A program made the position numbers and the translations under genes. A stretch of DNA of 64,000 nucleotides, taken from contig NZ_PDNV01000013.1 of the NCBI RefSeq assembly GCF_002849615.1, forward strand, positions 1 to 64,000. Reading direction: 5' to 3'. Position 1 is the first letter of the stretch, and each line of letters starts with the position of its first letter. Shown in pieces: positions 8,083 through 17,059 of the stretch. This DNA is from Pollutimonas nitritireducens. Its GTDB lineage: Bacteria > Pseudomonadota > Gammaproteobacteria > Burkholderiales > Burkholderiaceae_B. Below the pieces are notes generated by a model that was not told the origin of the DNA, did no database searches, and saw only the letters and a program-made list of their open reading frames with translations.

Positions 8083-9132
8083 ATGAACTGGAAACAGGGG
8101 CTGCAAAAACAGGGGGTGATGCCAGCTTTACTTGCGGCGCTGCTATTTGGCGGTGGAACGCCTCTGGCCAAACTGCTGCTGGATAGCGTCAGTCCGTGGC
8201 TCTTGGCAGGCCTGCTTTATCTGGGGTCGGGAGTTGGACTCACGATCTACCGTCGCCTGCGACGCGCCCCGGCCGTGCGTTTGCCGCGGCGCGAAGTCCC
8301 CTGGCTTCTTGGGGCCATAGGCGCAGGAGGGGTGGTCGGGCCGGTCTTGCTCATGCTCGGTCTTACCGGCATGCCTGCGTCGGGCGCCGCCTTGTTGCTA
8401 AACGCCGAGGGAGTATTTACGGCGCTCCTGGCGTGGTTTGTCTTTAAAGAGAACGTTGATCGGCGCATTGCGCTTGGCATGGTCGCCATTGTCGCCGGCG
8501 CCCTCGTGTTGAGCTGGCCCGGCGAAGCGCGTTTTGCCGGGCTGTGGCCGGCGTTGGCGGTAATAGGCGCCTGCCTGGCCTGGGGCATTGATAACAACCT
8601 GACCCGTAAGGTATCGCTTACCGATGCCACCTGGATCGCTGCGGTTAAGGGTTTGGTAGCGGGCGTCGTTAATCTGCTTCTCGCCATTATGTTGGGCGCC
8701 TTGTTGCCGTCATGGTCAAGTGTGGGAGGCGCCATGGTCGTCGGCTTCCTGGCGTATGGCGTAAGTTTGGCGCTCTTCGTGATCAGCTTGCGTCATCTGG
8801 GCACGGCGCGTACCGGAGCCTACTTTTCGGTCGCGCCATTTTTCGGTGCCGTTCTAGCGATTGCGCTGGGCGAACCGGTCACCGTGCCACTGCTAATCGC
8901 TGGCGCGTTGATGGCGATTGGCATCTTGCTGCATCTGACCGAACGGCACCAGCACACCCATACGCACGAAATCCTGGAGCACGAACATGAGCACACCCAC
9001 GATGAGCACCACCAACACTCGCACGACACGCCCGTTGCAGCAGGAACCACACATCGGCACCCGCATCGCCATGAGCCATTGACGCACACGCACGAGCACT
9101 TTCCCGACGCCCACCATCGACACAAGCACTGA
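8083..9132 (+). CDS. EamA/DMT family transporter with a histidine-rich C-terminal tail
   Basis: The start at 8083 gives 349 residues. Residues 1-285 hold two EamA repeats (about ten membrane helices: MPALLAALLFGGGTPLAKLLL, GAALLLNAEGVFTALLAWFVFKE, LGTARTGAYFSVAPFFGAVLA), the drug/metabolite transporter fold. The last 65 residues contain 23 histidines, in HTHTHE, EHEHEHTHDEHHQHSHD and HRHPHRH clusters. Histidine tails of this kind bind Zn, Ni or Co in CDF, ZIP and HupE proteins and suggest metal handling. Substrate and direction are unknown; EamA proteins usually export. Confidence 0.9.
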   Translation: MNWKQGLQKQGVMPALLAALLFGGGTPLAKLLLDSVSPWLLAGLLYLGSGVGLTIYRRLRRAPAVRLPRREVPWLLGAIGAGGVVGPVLLMLGLTGMPASGAALLLNAEGVFTALLAWFVFKENVDRRIALGMVAIVAGALVLSWPGEARFAGLWPALAVIGACLAWGIDNNLTRKVSLTDATWIAAVKGLVAGVVNLLLAIMLGALLPSWSSVGGAMVVGFLAYGVSLALFVISLRHLGTARTGAYFSVAPFFGAVLAIALGEPVTVPLLIAGALMAIGILLHLTERHQHTHTHEILEHEHEHTHDEHHQHSHDTPVAAGTTHRHPHRHEPLTHTHEHFPDAHHRHKH

Positions 9133-9159
9133 CCCCAGAAGCCCATACCCGTATTGATC

Positions 9160-10164
9160 TTACGCAGGTTTGTCGACGACTTCTGCCGTATTCAAGTACG
9201 CGATCAATTTCCTGAACGCGGCATCGAAAAGTAGTTCGTAACTATTGCGCTCTACATATCCGATGTGCGGGGTCGCAGTACAGCGGGGCGATTCCGTAAG
9301 CTCGGTGGCCTGTAGAACAGGCTCGTGATCGAAGACATCGACCGCTACGCGACCCGGACGCCCCACTTTCAGGGCTGCCACCAGAGCGCCCGGCTCGATC
9401 AGACCCGGGCGGCCCGTATTCACCAGTAAAGATGTCGGCTTCATCAGGGCGAGATCGCGCAACGTAACGGAATGGCGTGACTCTGCATTCATGCGCATCT
9501 GCAGAGCAAGAACGTCGCTCTGTTCGAACAAGGCGTCTCTTCCGTCGGCCAGTCGTGCTCCGGTCCTTTGGGCCGCCAAGCGTGTATTCTCGCGCCCCCA
9601 AACCAGAACGTCCATACCGAAAGCCTTCGCATAGCCGCCGAGCAATTGTCCGATTCGTCCATAACCCAATATGCCGAGTGTCTGGCCGTGCAGGGCGCGA
9701 CCTATCTGGCCCATCGGATTGCCTTGCTGCCACGAACCTTGCTTCATGCTGATCATGTAATGATGCACATTTCGGCTGGCATTGAGAACCAGAGCCCAGG
9801 TAATTTCGGCGGCCGAGTGACCATCGCTGGCTCCGCCTTCAAGTATCGCGATGCCCCGCTGAGCGCAAGCTTCTTGATCGATATGCGATGTAGCTGCCTG
9901 GCCCGCCGTGCCTGTCTGCACCAGCGCCCTTAATACGGGAAGACGGTCAAGAAACTGCGCCGTTATCTGCGAGCGCTCACGTATCAGAACCAGATACTCG
10001 ACATCGCGCATTTGCCGAACAGCCGCGTCATCCAGCGGCTGCCGGGTGATGACGCGGATGTCGGCGTTGGGTAAAGCGTCGTTCAACATACAGTACGCGT
10101 CCAACGCAGGGACGAAGCCCTCGTAGTCGTCGATGATGGCAATAACGGGACGCGAAATATACAT
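9160..10164 (-). CDS. D-isomer specific 2-hydroxyacid dehydrogenase
   Basis: The start at 10164 gives 334 residues (MYISRPVIAIIDDYEGFVPAL). Rossmann motif GYGRIGQLLGGYAKAFG near residue 153, followed by DVLVWGRE; catalytic region LVNTGRPGLIEPGALVAALK, with DVFDHEP and CTATPHIGYVE supplying the Glu and His of the family's Arg-Glu-His triad. It reduces a 2-oxo acid to a D-2-hydroxyacid with NAD(P)H, or the reverse. It lies 2 bases after the Bug receptor gene and is probably co-transcribed, so the receptor may take up the substrate or a precursor. The precise substrate is unknown. Confidence 0.92.
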   Translation of the reverse strand: MYISRPVIAIIDDYEGFVPALDAYCMLNDALPNADIRVITRQPLDDAAVRQMRDVEYLVLIRERSQITAQFLDRLPVLRALVQTGTAGQAATSHIDQEACAQRGIAILEGGASDGHSAAEITWALVLNASRNVHHYMISMKQGSWQQGNPMGQIGRALHGQTLGILGYGRIGQLLGGYAKAFGMDVLVWGRENTRLAAQRTGARLADGRDALFEQSDVLALQMRMNAESRHSVTLRDLALMKPTSLLVNTGRPGLIEPGALVAALKVGRPGRVAVDVFDHEPVLQATELTESPRCTATPHIGYVERNSYELLFDAAFRKLIAYLNTAEVVDKPA

Positions 10165-10166
10165 GA

Positions 10167-11141
10167 TCAATTCGCCGCGATACCGGCTGTCTTGACCACT
10201 TCGCTCCATTTCGCCAGATCGTCCTTCACGATCTGGCCCAATTCGCCAGGTGAGCGGTAGCTGGCGTTCGAACCCTGTGCACTCATCTGGGACTTGAATT
10301 CGTCCGAAGTGATCACCTTTTGCATGGCGCCGGCCAGCTTTTCCACCACATCGGCGGGCATCCTGGCGGGGCCAAATACCGAAAACCAGGCCTCCAGCTG
10401 GAATTCCGGCAGGCCGGCTTCCGCAGTCGTGGGGATGTTAGGCAACTTCGGATGCCGCTGGTTGCTGGTAATGGCCAGTGCGCGCAAGGTGCCCGCTTCC
10501 ACATGCGCCATCGCTGTAGGTGGCGTTGTAATGAAAACGTCGATGCGCCCGGCCAGCAGATCTTGCATTGCAGGCGCGGCGCCACTGTAGGGCACATGTA
10601 CCATGTCTGTATCCGTCTTGAGCTGGAACAGCTCGCCGCCCAGATGCTGTATTGAACCGACACCCGACGACGCAAAATTCATGGAACCCGGTTTTCGCTT
10701 GGCCAACTCGATGAACTCCTGCAGGGTCTTGGCGGGCGAGTTCGCGGGAACCAGAAACAGGTGCGGTCCCCGTATCACTTCCGCGATCGGTGTGAAGTCT
10801 TTCACAGGATCCCAACTCAAGTCTTTCATCAACACAGGATTACCCGTGTGAAAACCCTCGTAAGACAGCACCAGGGTATACCCGTCGGGCTGCGCGCGCG
10901 CGACATAAGAGTTCGCAATGCTGCCACTGGCGCCGGGCCGGTTTTCCACCACAACCGGCTGGCCGAGCTCGTCTTTCAGTTGCTTGGCCAAGGCACGCCC
11001 CGCAATATCTGTCGTGCCGCCAGCCGCCACGGGGATAATCAGCGTGATGGGACGATTCGGATAGTCGCTTGCCGCATGCGCCACAGTTGCGGCAGCCAGG
11101 CCAAGGCCTACGCCCAGCCATTTCAGTGTTTTCTTGAACAT
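10167..11141 (-). CDS. Bug/TctC family periplasmic solute-binding protein
   Basis: The start at 11141, with AGGAGAG 9 bases upstream, gives 324 residues with signal peptide MFKKTLKWLGVGLGLAAAT and cleavage near AHAA. Bug features: PITLIIPVAAGGTTDIAGR, VENRPGASGSIANSYVA, PDGYTLVLSYEG, and HVPYSGAAPAMQDLLAGRID in the second lobe. It belongs to a minus-strand unit LysR - Bug - D-2-hydroxyacid dehydrogenase, next to a divergent ThDP enzyme gene, suggesting a carboxylate utilisation pathway. No membrane transporter subunits are adjacent. Confidence 0.93.
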   Translation of the reverse strand: MFKKTLKWLGVGLGLAAATVAHAASDYPNRPITLIIPVAAGGTTDIAGRALAKQLKDELGQPVVVENRPGASGSIANSYVARAQPDGYTLVLSYEGFHTGNPVLMKDLSWDPVKDFTPIAEVIRGPHLFLVPANSPAKTLQEFIELAKRKPGSMNFASSGVGSIQHLGGELFQLKTDTDMVHVPYSGAAPAMQDLLAGRIDVFITTPPTAMAHVEAGTLRALAITSNQRHPKLPNIPTTAEAGLPEFQLEAWFSVFGPARMPADVVEKLAGAMQKVITSDEFKSQMSAQGSNASYRSPGELGQIVKDDLAKWSEVVKTAGIAAN

Positions 11142-11298
11142 GTTATGTCTCTCCTGGTTATAGGAATGTTCCGAGCAAGCGCGACGGCCGGGCAGAACAT
11201 CAGTATGTCCAGCGATTATGCATGGCTTGCCAGGCACATTTCCATGGCTTCGCTCTTGTATCAGCTATGCTTTTTTGGGCTAACTTGTAACGACTTTC

Positions 11299-11313
11299 AG
11301 CCTGAATCAGGCT
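11299..11313 (-). repeat. palindrome at the LysR gene stop codon
   Basis: AGCCTGA and TCAGGCT flank one central base, a perfect 7-bp dyad overlapping the stop codon of the LysR gene at 11307. On the minus strand it would fold into a hairpin in the space before the Bug gene. No U-tract follows, so it is not a standard terminator; it may attenuate read-through. Confidence 0.4.
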
Positions 11314-12248
11314 AGCCGCATGTGCAAAGGGATAACGGCGGAATCTATGGACTGCTGCAATACCGGGCGGACTTGCTCCAACACCGCTCGCCCCGCAAGA
11401 GTCAAAGGACGGTTTAGCGATGTGGCAATCATCAAACGCGTTTCCATGGAAGGCGCATCCAGCAACGTCGCGGTCAGCGCGCCGGAATGAACCTCATCGG
11501 CCACGGCCGGCAAGGCCAGTATGGTGTGGGCGATACCAGCCAAGGCAATCGCCTTCATCAACGTAAGGGTATCCAATTCATATTGAATGTCTAGATTGAC
11601 CTTAAGCTTTGTCGTAGCCTGATCAATCGTGCGGCGCAACCCGTGCGACCCGCTGGGCAAAGCCAACGGCAAGCCTTGAAGGCCAAGCACCGGCAAACTG
11701 GCCATGTGCGGTGCGATAAGCTGTTTCGCCAAACTCGGATGCGACACCAAAAACAACCGTGCGATCGCTAGAGCATCAACAGCAATATGCCGCGATCGAC
11801 GTGCGTCGTGAAGAATGGCAATGTCCAGGCGGCCGTCGACCAGCCATTCGTGCACGTACCCGCTGTAGCCGGTCAGAAAGTTCAACTTGATGCCAGGTGC
11901 GATCGCGCGCATTTTTTGTAATAAGGGCAAACCCATCAGCGACATCATCGTCGGCGTCATACCTAGCGTAACCGAACCGCTTAATGGGCGTTCGTTCTGG
12001 TTCAAGCCATCGGCAGCCATTGCCAGCTTCGTGAGCAGCGGGCGAACTCGTTCGGCAAAGATCTCACCTTCAGGCGTCAGAGATACGCCCCGGCCATGGC
12101 GATACAACAGCTTTGCGCCGCATTCCTCTTCCAGCCGCTGCACCTGACGCCCAAGTGCCGGTTGCGCCACTCCTATGACGCTGGAAGCCCTTGAAAAGCT
12201 GCCGTGATCGGCGACTAACAGAAAGTATTCGAGACGCTTCAGATCCAC
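11307..12248 (-). CDS. LysR family transcriptional regulator
   Basis: A GTG at 12248 preceded by AGGTGG at about 8 bases gives 313 residues (VDLKRLEYFLLVADHGSFS); an ATG at 12266 is possible but has a poorer ribosome site. HTH motif FSRASSVIGVAQPALGRQVQ, then a LysR substrate-binding domain (GSVTLGMTPTMMSLMGLPLL). It is divergent from the ThDP enzyme gene (12448) and lies upstream of the Bug and dehydrogenase genes, so it probably controls one or both units. Resembles NAC/CbbR-like regulators with an aromatic or organic acid inducer, but none can be named. Confidence 0.92.
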   Translation of the reverse strand: MDLKRLEYFLLVADHGSFSRASSVIGVAQPALGRQVQRLEEECGAKLLYRHGRGVSLTPEGEIFAERVRPLLTKLAMAADGLNQNERPLSGSVTLGMTPTMMSLMGLPLLQKMRAIAPGIKLNFLTGYSGYVHEWLVDGRLDIAILHDARRSRHIAVDALAIARLFLVSHPSLAKQLIAPHMASLPVLGLQGLPLALPSGSHGLRRTIDQATTKLKVNLDIQYELDTLTLMKAIALAGIAHTILALPAVADEVHSGALTATLLDAPSMETRLMIATSLNRPLTLAGRAVLEQVRPVLQQSIDSAVIPLHMRLA

Positions 12249-12372
12249 GGCAAACCACCTATGCAAAGAAAGAGTCTGTGAGGGTGCCGTGCCATTGGAA
12301 CATAGGAAGCTATGCCGCTACCGCCGTTTGTGCGTATTCAAAAAGTATAGCTGATATGCTGCGGCCGCCATT

Positions 12373-12384
12373 GTCACTAGTGAC
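12373..12384. promoter_or_regulatory. 12-bp perfect palindrome in the LysR/ThDP intergenic region
   Basis: GTCACTAGTGAC is self-complementary and lies between the divergent LysR (start 12248) and ThDP enzyme (start 12448) genes, 64 bases before the latter. A second dyad, CATAG-N4-CTATG, is at 12301-12314. LysR proteins usually bind two sites about 60-70 bases apart in such regions, so these are candidate recognition and activation sites. Only the symmetry is seen. Confidence 0.4.
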
Positions 12385-12447
12385 GCCTTTTCCGACAATA
12401 CCAAATCGCTCTGCCATCATCACCCTTCACATTATTCGCATCGAACC

Positions 12448-14085
12448 ATGAAAAATACGTCGGCCCACGCGCTCCTGAATGTCTTCCATGCAAACGGTAT
12501 AGATCGCGTGTTTCTTGTTCCTGGTGAAAGCTACCTGGGCGTCCTGGACGCATTGCTGGACTTCCCGCAAATCGATACCGTGGTATGTCGGCACGAGGGG
12601 GGGGCAGGCTATATGGCGGTGGCCGATGGACGACTGACAGGAAGACCCGGCGTAGCCATGGTCAGCCGTGGCCCGGGCGCCAGCAACGCGGCCATCGCTG
12701 TACACACGGCGCAACAAGACGGCGTGCCGTTGATTCTGTTGGTGGGGCAAATTCCCAGGCGCGACTTGCGACGCGAAGCATTTCAGGAAATCGACTATCA
12801 GAAAATGTTCGGATCGATCGCCAAATGGGTCTTCGAGGCCACTGAGCCACAGCAACTGGCCGAAGCCGCCTACAAGGCCATTCGCGTGGCCACCTCGGGC
12901 GCACCCGGCCCCGTCGTGCTCGTCATTCCTGAAGACATTCAACAACAGCGCGTCGACCAGCCACAATGGAAACTGACACCGCACGCACCTGCGTTGCCCG
13001 ATCCAGACACACTGGCCGCCCTCGAACAACAATTGCACCAGGCCAAGCGCCCACTGATCATCGCCGGTGGAGTGTTCGAGCGGCCTGGAGGACGCGCCGC
13101 CTTGAACAACTTTGCACAGGCTTGGGGCATTCCAGTTGCAATATCGTTTCGCCGCCAGGATATCTTCCCACAGACGAATCCGCTGTATGCAGGGGAACTC
13201 GGACTGGCTACATCGCCTGCCCAACTCGAGGCCTTCCAGGAAAGCGACCTGATTCTCGCATTGGGCACCCGCCTGGGCGACGTCACCACCCAGGGCTATA
13301 CCTTTCCCGTTCTGCCCAGACCAGAACAGACGCTGGTGCATTGTTATCCCGACGATCATGTCGTGGGCCTGCACTACACGGCCGACTACGGCTTGGTATG
13401 CGATCCGGTGCAACTGGTGAAAGCCATCACTCCGAATACGGCACCTGCAATCCCGCCCGAGCGCGCGGCGTGGAGCCAACGGCTGGCCCACATCCACGAT
13501 GGTCATGCCGCATGGCCCACGCGTGCCACAAGCCAAGGGATAGATTTCAGCAAAGTGGTTCGCAGTGTGTCTGAGCAGGCGCCGTCAGACGCCGCGATAT
13601 GTGTCGATGCCGGCACATTTGCTGCGCCTGTTTATCGCTACTTCCGCTTCCGCGCCGACCAGCGCCTGATGTCGCCGCTTTCGGGCGCCATGGGCTATGG
13701 AACGCCAGCGGCAGTCGCCCATGCGCTGCGCCACCCGGACAAAAAGACGATCTGCATGGTCGGGGACGGCGGCTTTATGATGACGGGCAACGAGATGATC
13801 GCCGCAGTGCAATATCGGCTTCCCATCGTGTTCATTCTTTCGAACAACAACTGCTATGCATCCATCCGAATCAACCAGGAGCGCGCATACCCGGGCCGCG
13901 TGAGTGGCACGTCGCTGTTGAATCCGGACTTCCGCGCTATGGCGGATGCCTTTGGGATACGGGCCGTCACACTGCACCATGACGTTGACATTGACCAAGT
14001 GATCGGTGACGCATTGGCAGCCGACGGGCCTATGTTCATCGAGGTGAGAACAGATTTAAGCTCGGTACTGCCAGAGCTTGCATAG
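12448..14085 (+). CDS. thiamine diphosphate-dependent enzyme (acetolactate synthase-like)
   Basis: 545 residues with the three ThDP-enzyme domains: an N-terminal pyrimidine-binding domain with the catalytic glutamate in VCRHEGGAGYMA (near residue 51), a central domain (RPLIIAGGVFERPGG), and a C-terminal diphosphate-binding domain with CMVGDGGFMMTGNEM...LSNNNCYAS, the GDG-NN motif. It resembles the catalytic subunits of acetolactate synthase, benzoylformate decarboxylase and sulfoacetaldehyde acetyltransferase. No small regulatory subunit gene follows, arguing against a biosynthetic IlvB role. Its neighbours (LysR, Bug, 2-hydroxyacid dehydrogenase) suggest catabolic 2-oxo acid decarboxylation or carboligation. 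Confidence 0.9.
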   Translation: MKNTSAHALLNVFHANGIDRVFLVPGESYLGVLDALLDFPQIDTVVCRHEGGAGYMAVADGRLTGRPGVAMVSRGPGASNAAIAVHTAQQDGVPLILLVGQIPRRDLRREAFQEIDYQKMFGSIAKWVFEATEPQQLAEAAYKAIRVATSGAPGPVVLVIPEDIQQQRVDQPQWKLTPHAPALPDPDTLAALEQQLHQAKRPLIIAGGVFERPGGRAALNNFAQAWGIPVAISFRRQDIFPQTNPLYAGELGLATSPAQLEAFQESDLILALGTRLGDVTTQGYTFPVLPRPEQTLVHCYPDDHVVGLHYTADYGLVCDPVQLVKAITPNTAPAIPPERAAWSQRLAHIHDGHAAWPTRATSQGIDFSKVVRSVSEQAPSDAAICVDAGTFAAPVYRYFRFRADQRLMSPLSGAMGYGTPAAVAHALRHPDKKTICMVGDGGFMMTGNEMIAAVQYRLPIVFILSNNNCYASIRINQERAYPGRVSGTSLLNPDFRAMADAFGIRAVTLHHDVDIDQVIGDALAADGPMFIEVRTDLSSVLPELA

Positions 14086-14355
14086 GCGCTCCAGAATGTA
14101 ATGTCGGACGAAGCGACGAGAATGTCGTGAAGTCGCGCCTCAAACTGCCTAAGCGGCACAAGCTGGCGACCTCACGGCTCAGGCCCTATCATGTCGTGTA
14201 CTGCAGATCAGGCAAACCTGCTACGGGTAATAGAAGGGTGTGTCCATCAGCCGGCCCACTTGACGTAAAACGGTTCTACGAAGTCCGCGATCGACAATCA
14301 ACGTTATGATTCGCTAACAACCTATCCAGGAAGCCGTTATGCATCCAGCGGCTAC

Positions 14356-16296
14356 GTGCGGCGTACCAGCATGCTCAATATAACTTCGCCGACAGGCCAT
14401 AGACGCCTCTTTTGGTTCTTATCGGCACTGGTGGCAACCATGACAGTGACGCATACCTCACTGGCCACTGAGGCACTGGCCAAACACATAACCGGCGCGC
14501 ACAGCGCGCAGCAGCTGCCCATGACAAACGCCACTGCGACAAACAGCGCAGCGCCGTCCATGGAGACATCGAATGCCGTTATACGCGTCGGCGTGCTTGC
14601 CTATATGGAGACCGAGTACACAACTCGAGAATGGGACCCCATACGGCAGTTTCTGCAAAGCGCCCTACCGACCTACGATATCGAATTCACCTATCTGGAT
14701 CTCGACGGCATAAGCAATGCGGCCATGATGCGGTCCATCGATTTTGCACTGACCAGCCCTGGACAATACGTGACGCTTGAACTGGCTGCGGGGGCCAGCC
14801 GGATTGCAACGGTTGAACGGGACCGACATTCCGTCAACGGACTCGGGCTAGGCTCCACTGTTATTACACGGTCGGACCGACACGATTTGAATAGCATGCA
14901 AGACCTGCGCGGACACGTGGTGGCTGCCACCACCGAGGAAGGCTTCGGAGGCTATCAGCTCGTATGGCGCGAGCTGGCTGCCATCGGCATGGACCCTGCC
15001 TCCGACCTCGGAGGACGTAGCTTTGTCGGCTTTCCGATGACGCGCGTATTGGCCGCCGTAGCCGACAAGCAAGCCGATGCCGGGATTGTGCGCACGTGCA
15101 TGCTTGAGAATGTGCCCGACTGGCAGACACGATACAAGGTCTTGTCCCAGCAGCCGGATACTGGTCTGGGGTGTCTAAGTTCCACAAGGCTCTATCCCGA
15201 TTGGCCGTTCGCGACATTCCGACACACCCCAACTGAGGTGGCGCGCACAGTCGCAGTGGCCCTGCTGCAGATGCCGGCCACGGCGGATGGACTGCGATTC
15301 ACCGTGCCTGCAGACTATCAATCCGTGCACGAGCTGTTTCGTGAATTGCAGATTGGACCCTACGGCTATCTGCGCGAGCACGGCGTAGCGGCGATGGCAC
15401 GACGGAATTGGCCCGTACTGGCGCTGCTGGGCATCGTGGCTATGCTGTGGTTGATGTATACCTTTTGGATCGAAAAACTGGTGCACGTGCGCACTCGGGC
15501 ACTGCGCCACGCACTGGAGGAACGCAAGCTTTGGGAAGCTCGCATGCTTGCAAATAAAGAAGCCGTCGATCACATGTCGCGTTTTTCCATCCTTGGTGAA
15601 CTGTCGACCACGCTGGCGCATGAACTAAACCAGCCTCTGGCCGGCATCACCAACTACAGCCGCGGCCTGCTGCGACGGCTGGACAACAATCAACTGAGCA
15701 ACGAGGCAGTTCGGTTAGCGGCCACAGAGATTACGAAACAGGCGCAACATGCGGCCAACGTACTGTCCCGGATACGCACATTCGCTCGCAAACGAGCTGC
15801 CGTACACGAATTGCGTCGACCGGTCGACGTAGTGTCAGACGCCGTTTCCCTCTTTTGCGGCATGCAGACAGCGTTCCCGCAACTACATGTCGACGACCGG
15901 CTGCCGCCTGAAATACGAATAAGAGTGGATAGCCAACAGATACTGCAAGTGTTGCTGAATCTGTTGAAGAATAGCCTGGACGCCATGTCCGACATACCTG
16001 TCGGGGAGCGAAGTATTGAAATATCCCTGATGCTTCAGGAGGGAAACGTGAGTATATGCGTCCGTGACCATGGTTCTGGCATGACCACAGCCCAGCAGGC
16101 CCGGCTGTTCGAGCCCTTCTATACCAGCAAGGAGCATGGCCTCGGGTTAGGTTTGTCGATCTGCTACGACATCGCGGCGGCGCATGGCGGCACATTGACA
16201 GCAAGCACTCCAGAGGAAGGTCGGGGAATGGTTTTTTCGTTATCATTGCCGCCGGCACGCTACCATCAGGGCAAGCATGAAAAGGATTCCACTTGA
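14356..16296 (+). CDS. ttrS: tetrathionate sensor histidine kinase TtrS
   Basis: 646 residues from a GTG at 14356; an in-frame ATG at 14371 is an alternative, and neither has a strong ribosome site. Signal-anchor near residues 16-38, then a periplasmic PhnD/phosphonate-binding-like sensor domain (VIRVGVLAYMETEYTTREWDP, ALTSPGQYVTLE) to about residue 345, a membrane helix (WPVLALLGIVAMLWLMYTFW), and the kinase core: H-box TTLAHELNQPLAG, N-box LLNLLKNSLDAM, G-boxes DHGSGM and GLGLGLSICYD. This layout matches Salmonella TtrS, which senses tetrathionate. It overlaps ttrR by 4 bases and precedes ttrBCA. Confidence 0.92.
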   Translation: MRRTSMLNITSPTGHRRLFWFLSALVATMTVTHTSLATEALAKHITGAHSAQQLPMTNATATNSAAPSMETSNAVIRVGVLAYMETEYTTREWDPIRQFLQSALPTYDIEFTYLDLDGISNAAMMRSIDFALTSPGQYVTLELAAGASRIATVERDRHSVNGLGLGSTVITRSDRHDLNSMQDLRGHVVAATTEEGFGGYQLVWRELAAIGMDPASDLGGRSFVGFPMTRVLAAVADKQADAGIVRTCMLENVPDWQTRYKVLSQQPDTGLGCLSSTRLYPDWPFATFRHTPTEVARTVAVALLQMPATADGLRFTVPADYQSVHELFRELQIGPYGYLREHGVAAMARRNWPVLALLGIVAMLWLMYTFWIEKLVHVRTRALRHALEERKLWEARMLANKEAVDHMSRFSILGELSTTLAHELNQPLAGITNYSRGLLRRLDNNQLSNEAVRLAATEITKQAQHAANVLSRIRTFARKRAAVHELRRPVDVVSDAVSLFCGMQTAFPQLHVDDRLPPEIRIRVDSQQILQVLLNLLKNSLDAMSDIPVGERSIEISLMLQEGNVSICVRDHGSGMTTAQQARLFEPFYTSKEHGLGLGLSICYDIAAAHGGTLTASTPEEGRGMVFSLSLPPARYHQGKHEKDST

Positions 16297-16931
16297 AGCA
16301 AAAAAGTCCACCTTGCACCGTCTACGTCATCGACGATGACGACTCGTTTCGCGGCTCACTGGTCTTTCTGCTTGAATCGTCGGGCTGGCAAGTGGACGCC
16401 TACGACAGTGCCACGGCGTTTCTCGCGCAACATACCGTTTTACCCGGAGACATGGGTTGTCTGGTGCTTGATATACGTATGCCTATGATGAGTGGGCTCG
16501 CGTTGCAACAGCAACTTATAGAGCTTGGATGGCCGGTGTCCATCATATTCATGACCGGGCACGGTGACGTTCAGATGGCCGTCCAGGGGATGAAGGCCGG
16601 CGCGTGCGATTTTCTTGAAAAGCCGTTCCATGATCAAGCTTTTTTGGATGCCGTATCGCAAGCGGTCGCACGCACGCAGCACGCGCGTGTACGGGAGCGG
16701 TCACAAGCTGATGCTCAGGCGATCCTGTCGCAGTTGTCTCCCCGTGAAGCCGAAGTCGCGCAACTGGTAGCGCGGGGACTACCCAACAAGCAGATTGCAC
16801 GATATCTGGGCATCAGCGAAAAAACCGTGCATATCCACCGCCAACACGTCATGGAAAAGACGGCGGCCGGCAATGCCCCCAGCCTGACCCGGCTGATGCT
16901 GCGTGCTGATCCCGGGGCACTGCTTGATTAA
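16293..16931 (+). CDS. ttrR: response regulator TtrR (FixJ/LuxR type)
   Basis: 212 residues from a TTG start overlapping the ttrS stop (TTGA), with AAAGGA just upstream; the overlap implies coupled translation of sensor and regulator. Receiver domain: VYVIDDDDSFRGS acidic pocket, phospho-acceptor D60 in LVLDIRMP, and the LEKPF lysine. C-terminal LuxR helix-turn-helix: LSPREAEVAQLVARGLPNKQ and SEKTVHIHRQHVMEK. TtrR of Salmonella activates ttrBCA with tetrathionate. The target promoter here is probably in 16932-17059. Confidence 0.92.
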   Translation: MKQKSPPCTVYVIDDDDSFRGSLVFLLESSGWQVDAYDSATAFLAQHTVLPGDMGCLVLDIRMPMMSGLALQQQLIELGWPVSIIFMTGHGDVQMAVQGMKAGACDFLEKPFHDQAFLDAVSQAVARTQHARVRERSQADAQAILSQLSPREAEVAQLVARGLPNKQIARYLGISEKTVHIHRQHVMEKTAAGNAPSLTRLMLRADPGALLD

Positions 16932-17059
16932 ACGCAAGCCTCTGCGATTTAAATCGTCAAAATAGGTATAACCATCTAGGCCACTAAGAAAAGACCTCGA
17001 TTGTTGTAGGGCTTTACCTTTCGTATCGTGGGGCATCACCTGCCTGTAGGAGCCCTCAC

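Noticed and set aside
12427-13536. A 369-codon frame opposite the ThDP enzyme gene
   Set aside because: The true gene has catalytic motifs and a proper start; the opposite frame is a shadow.
16924-16937. FNR-like half site TTGAT-N4-CGCAA before ttrB
   Set aside because: Only one half matches the FNR consensus and it overlaps the ttrR stop codon, so it cannot be called as an anaerobic regulator site.
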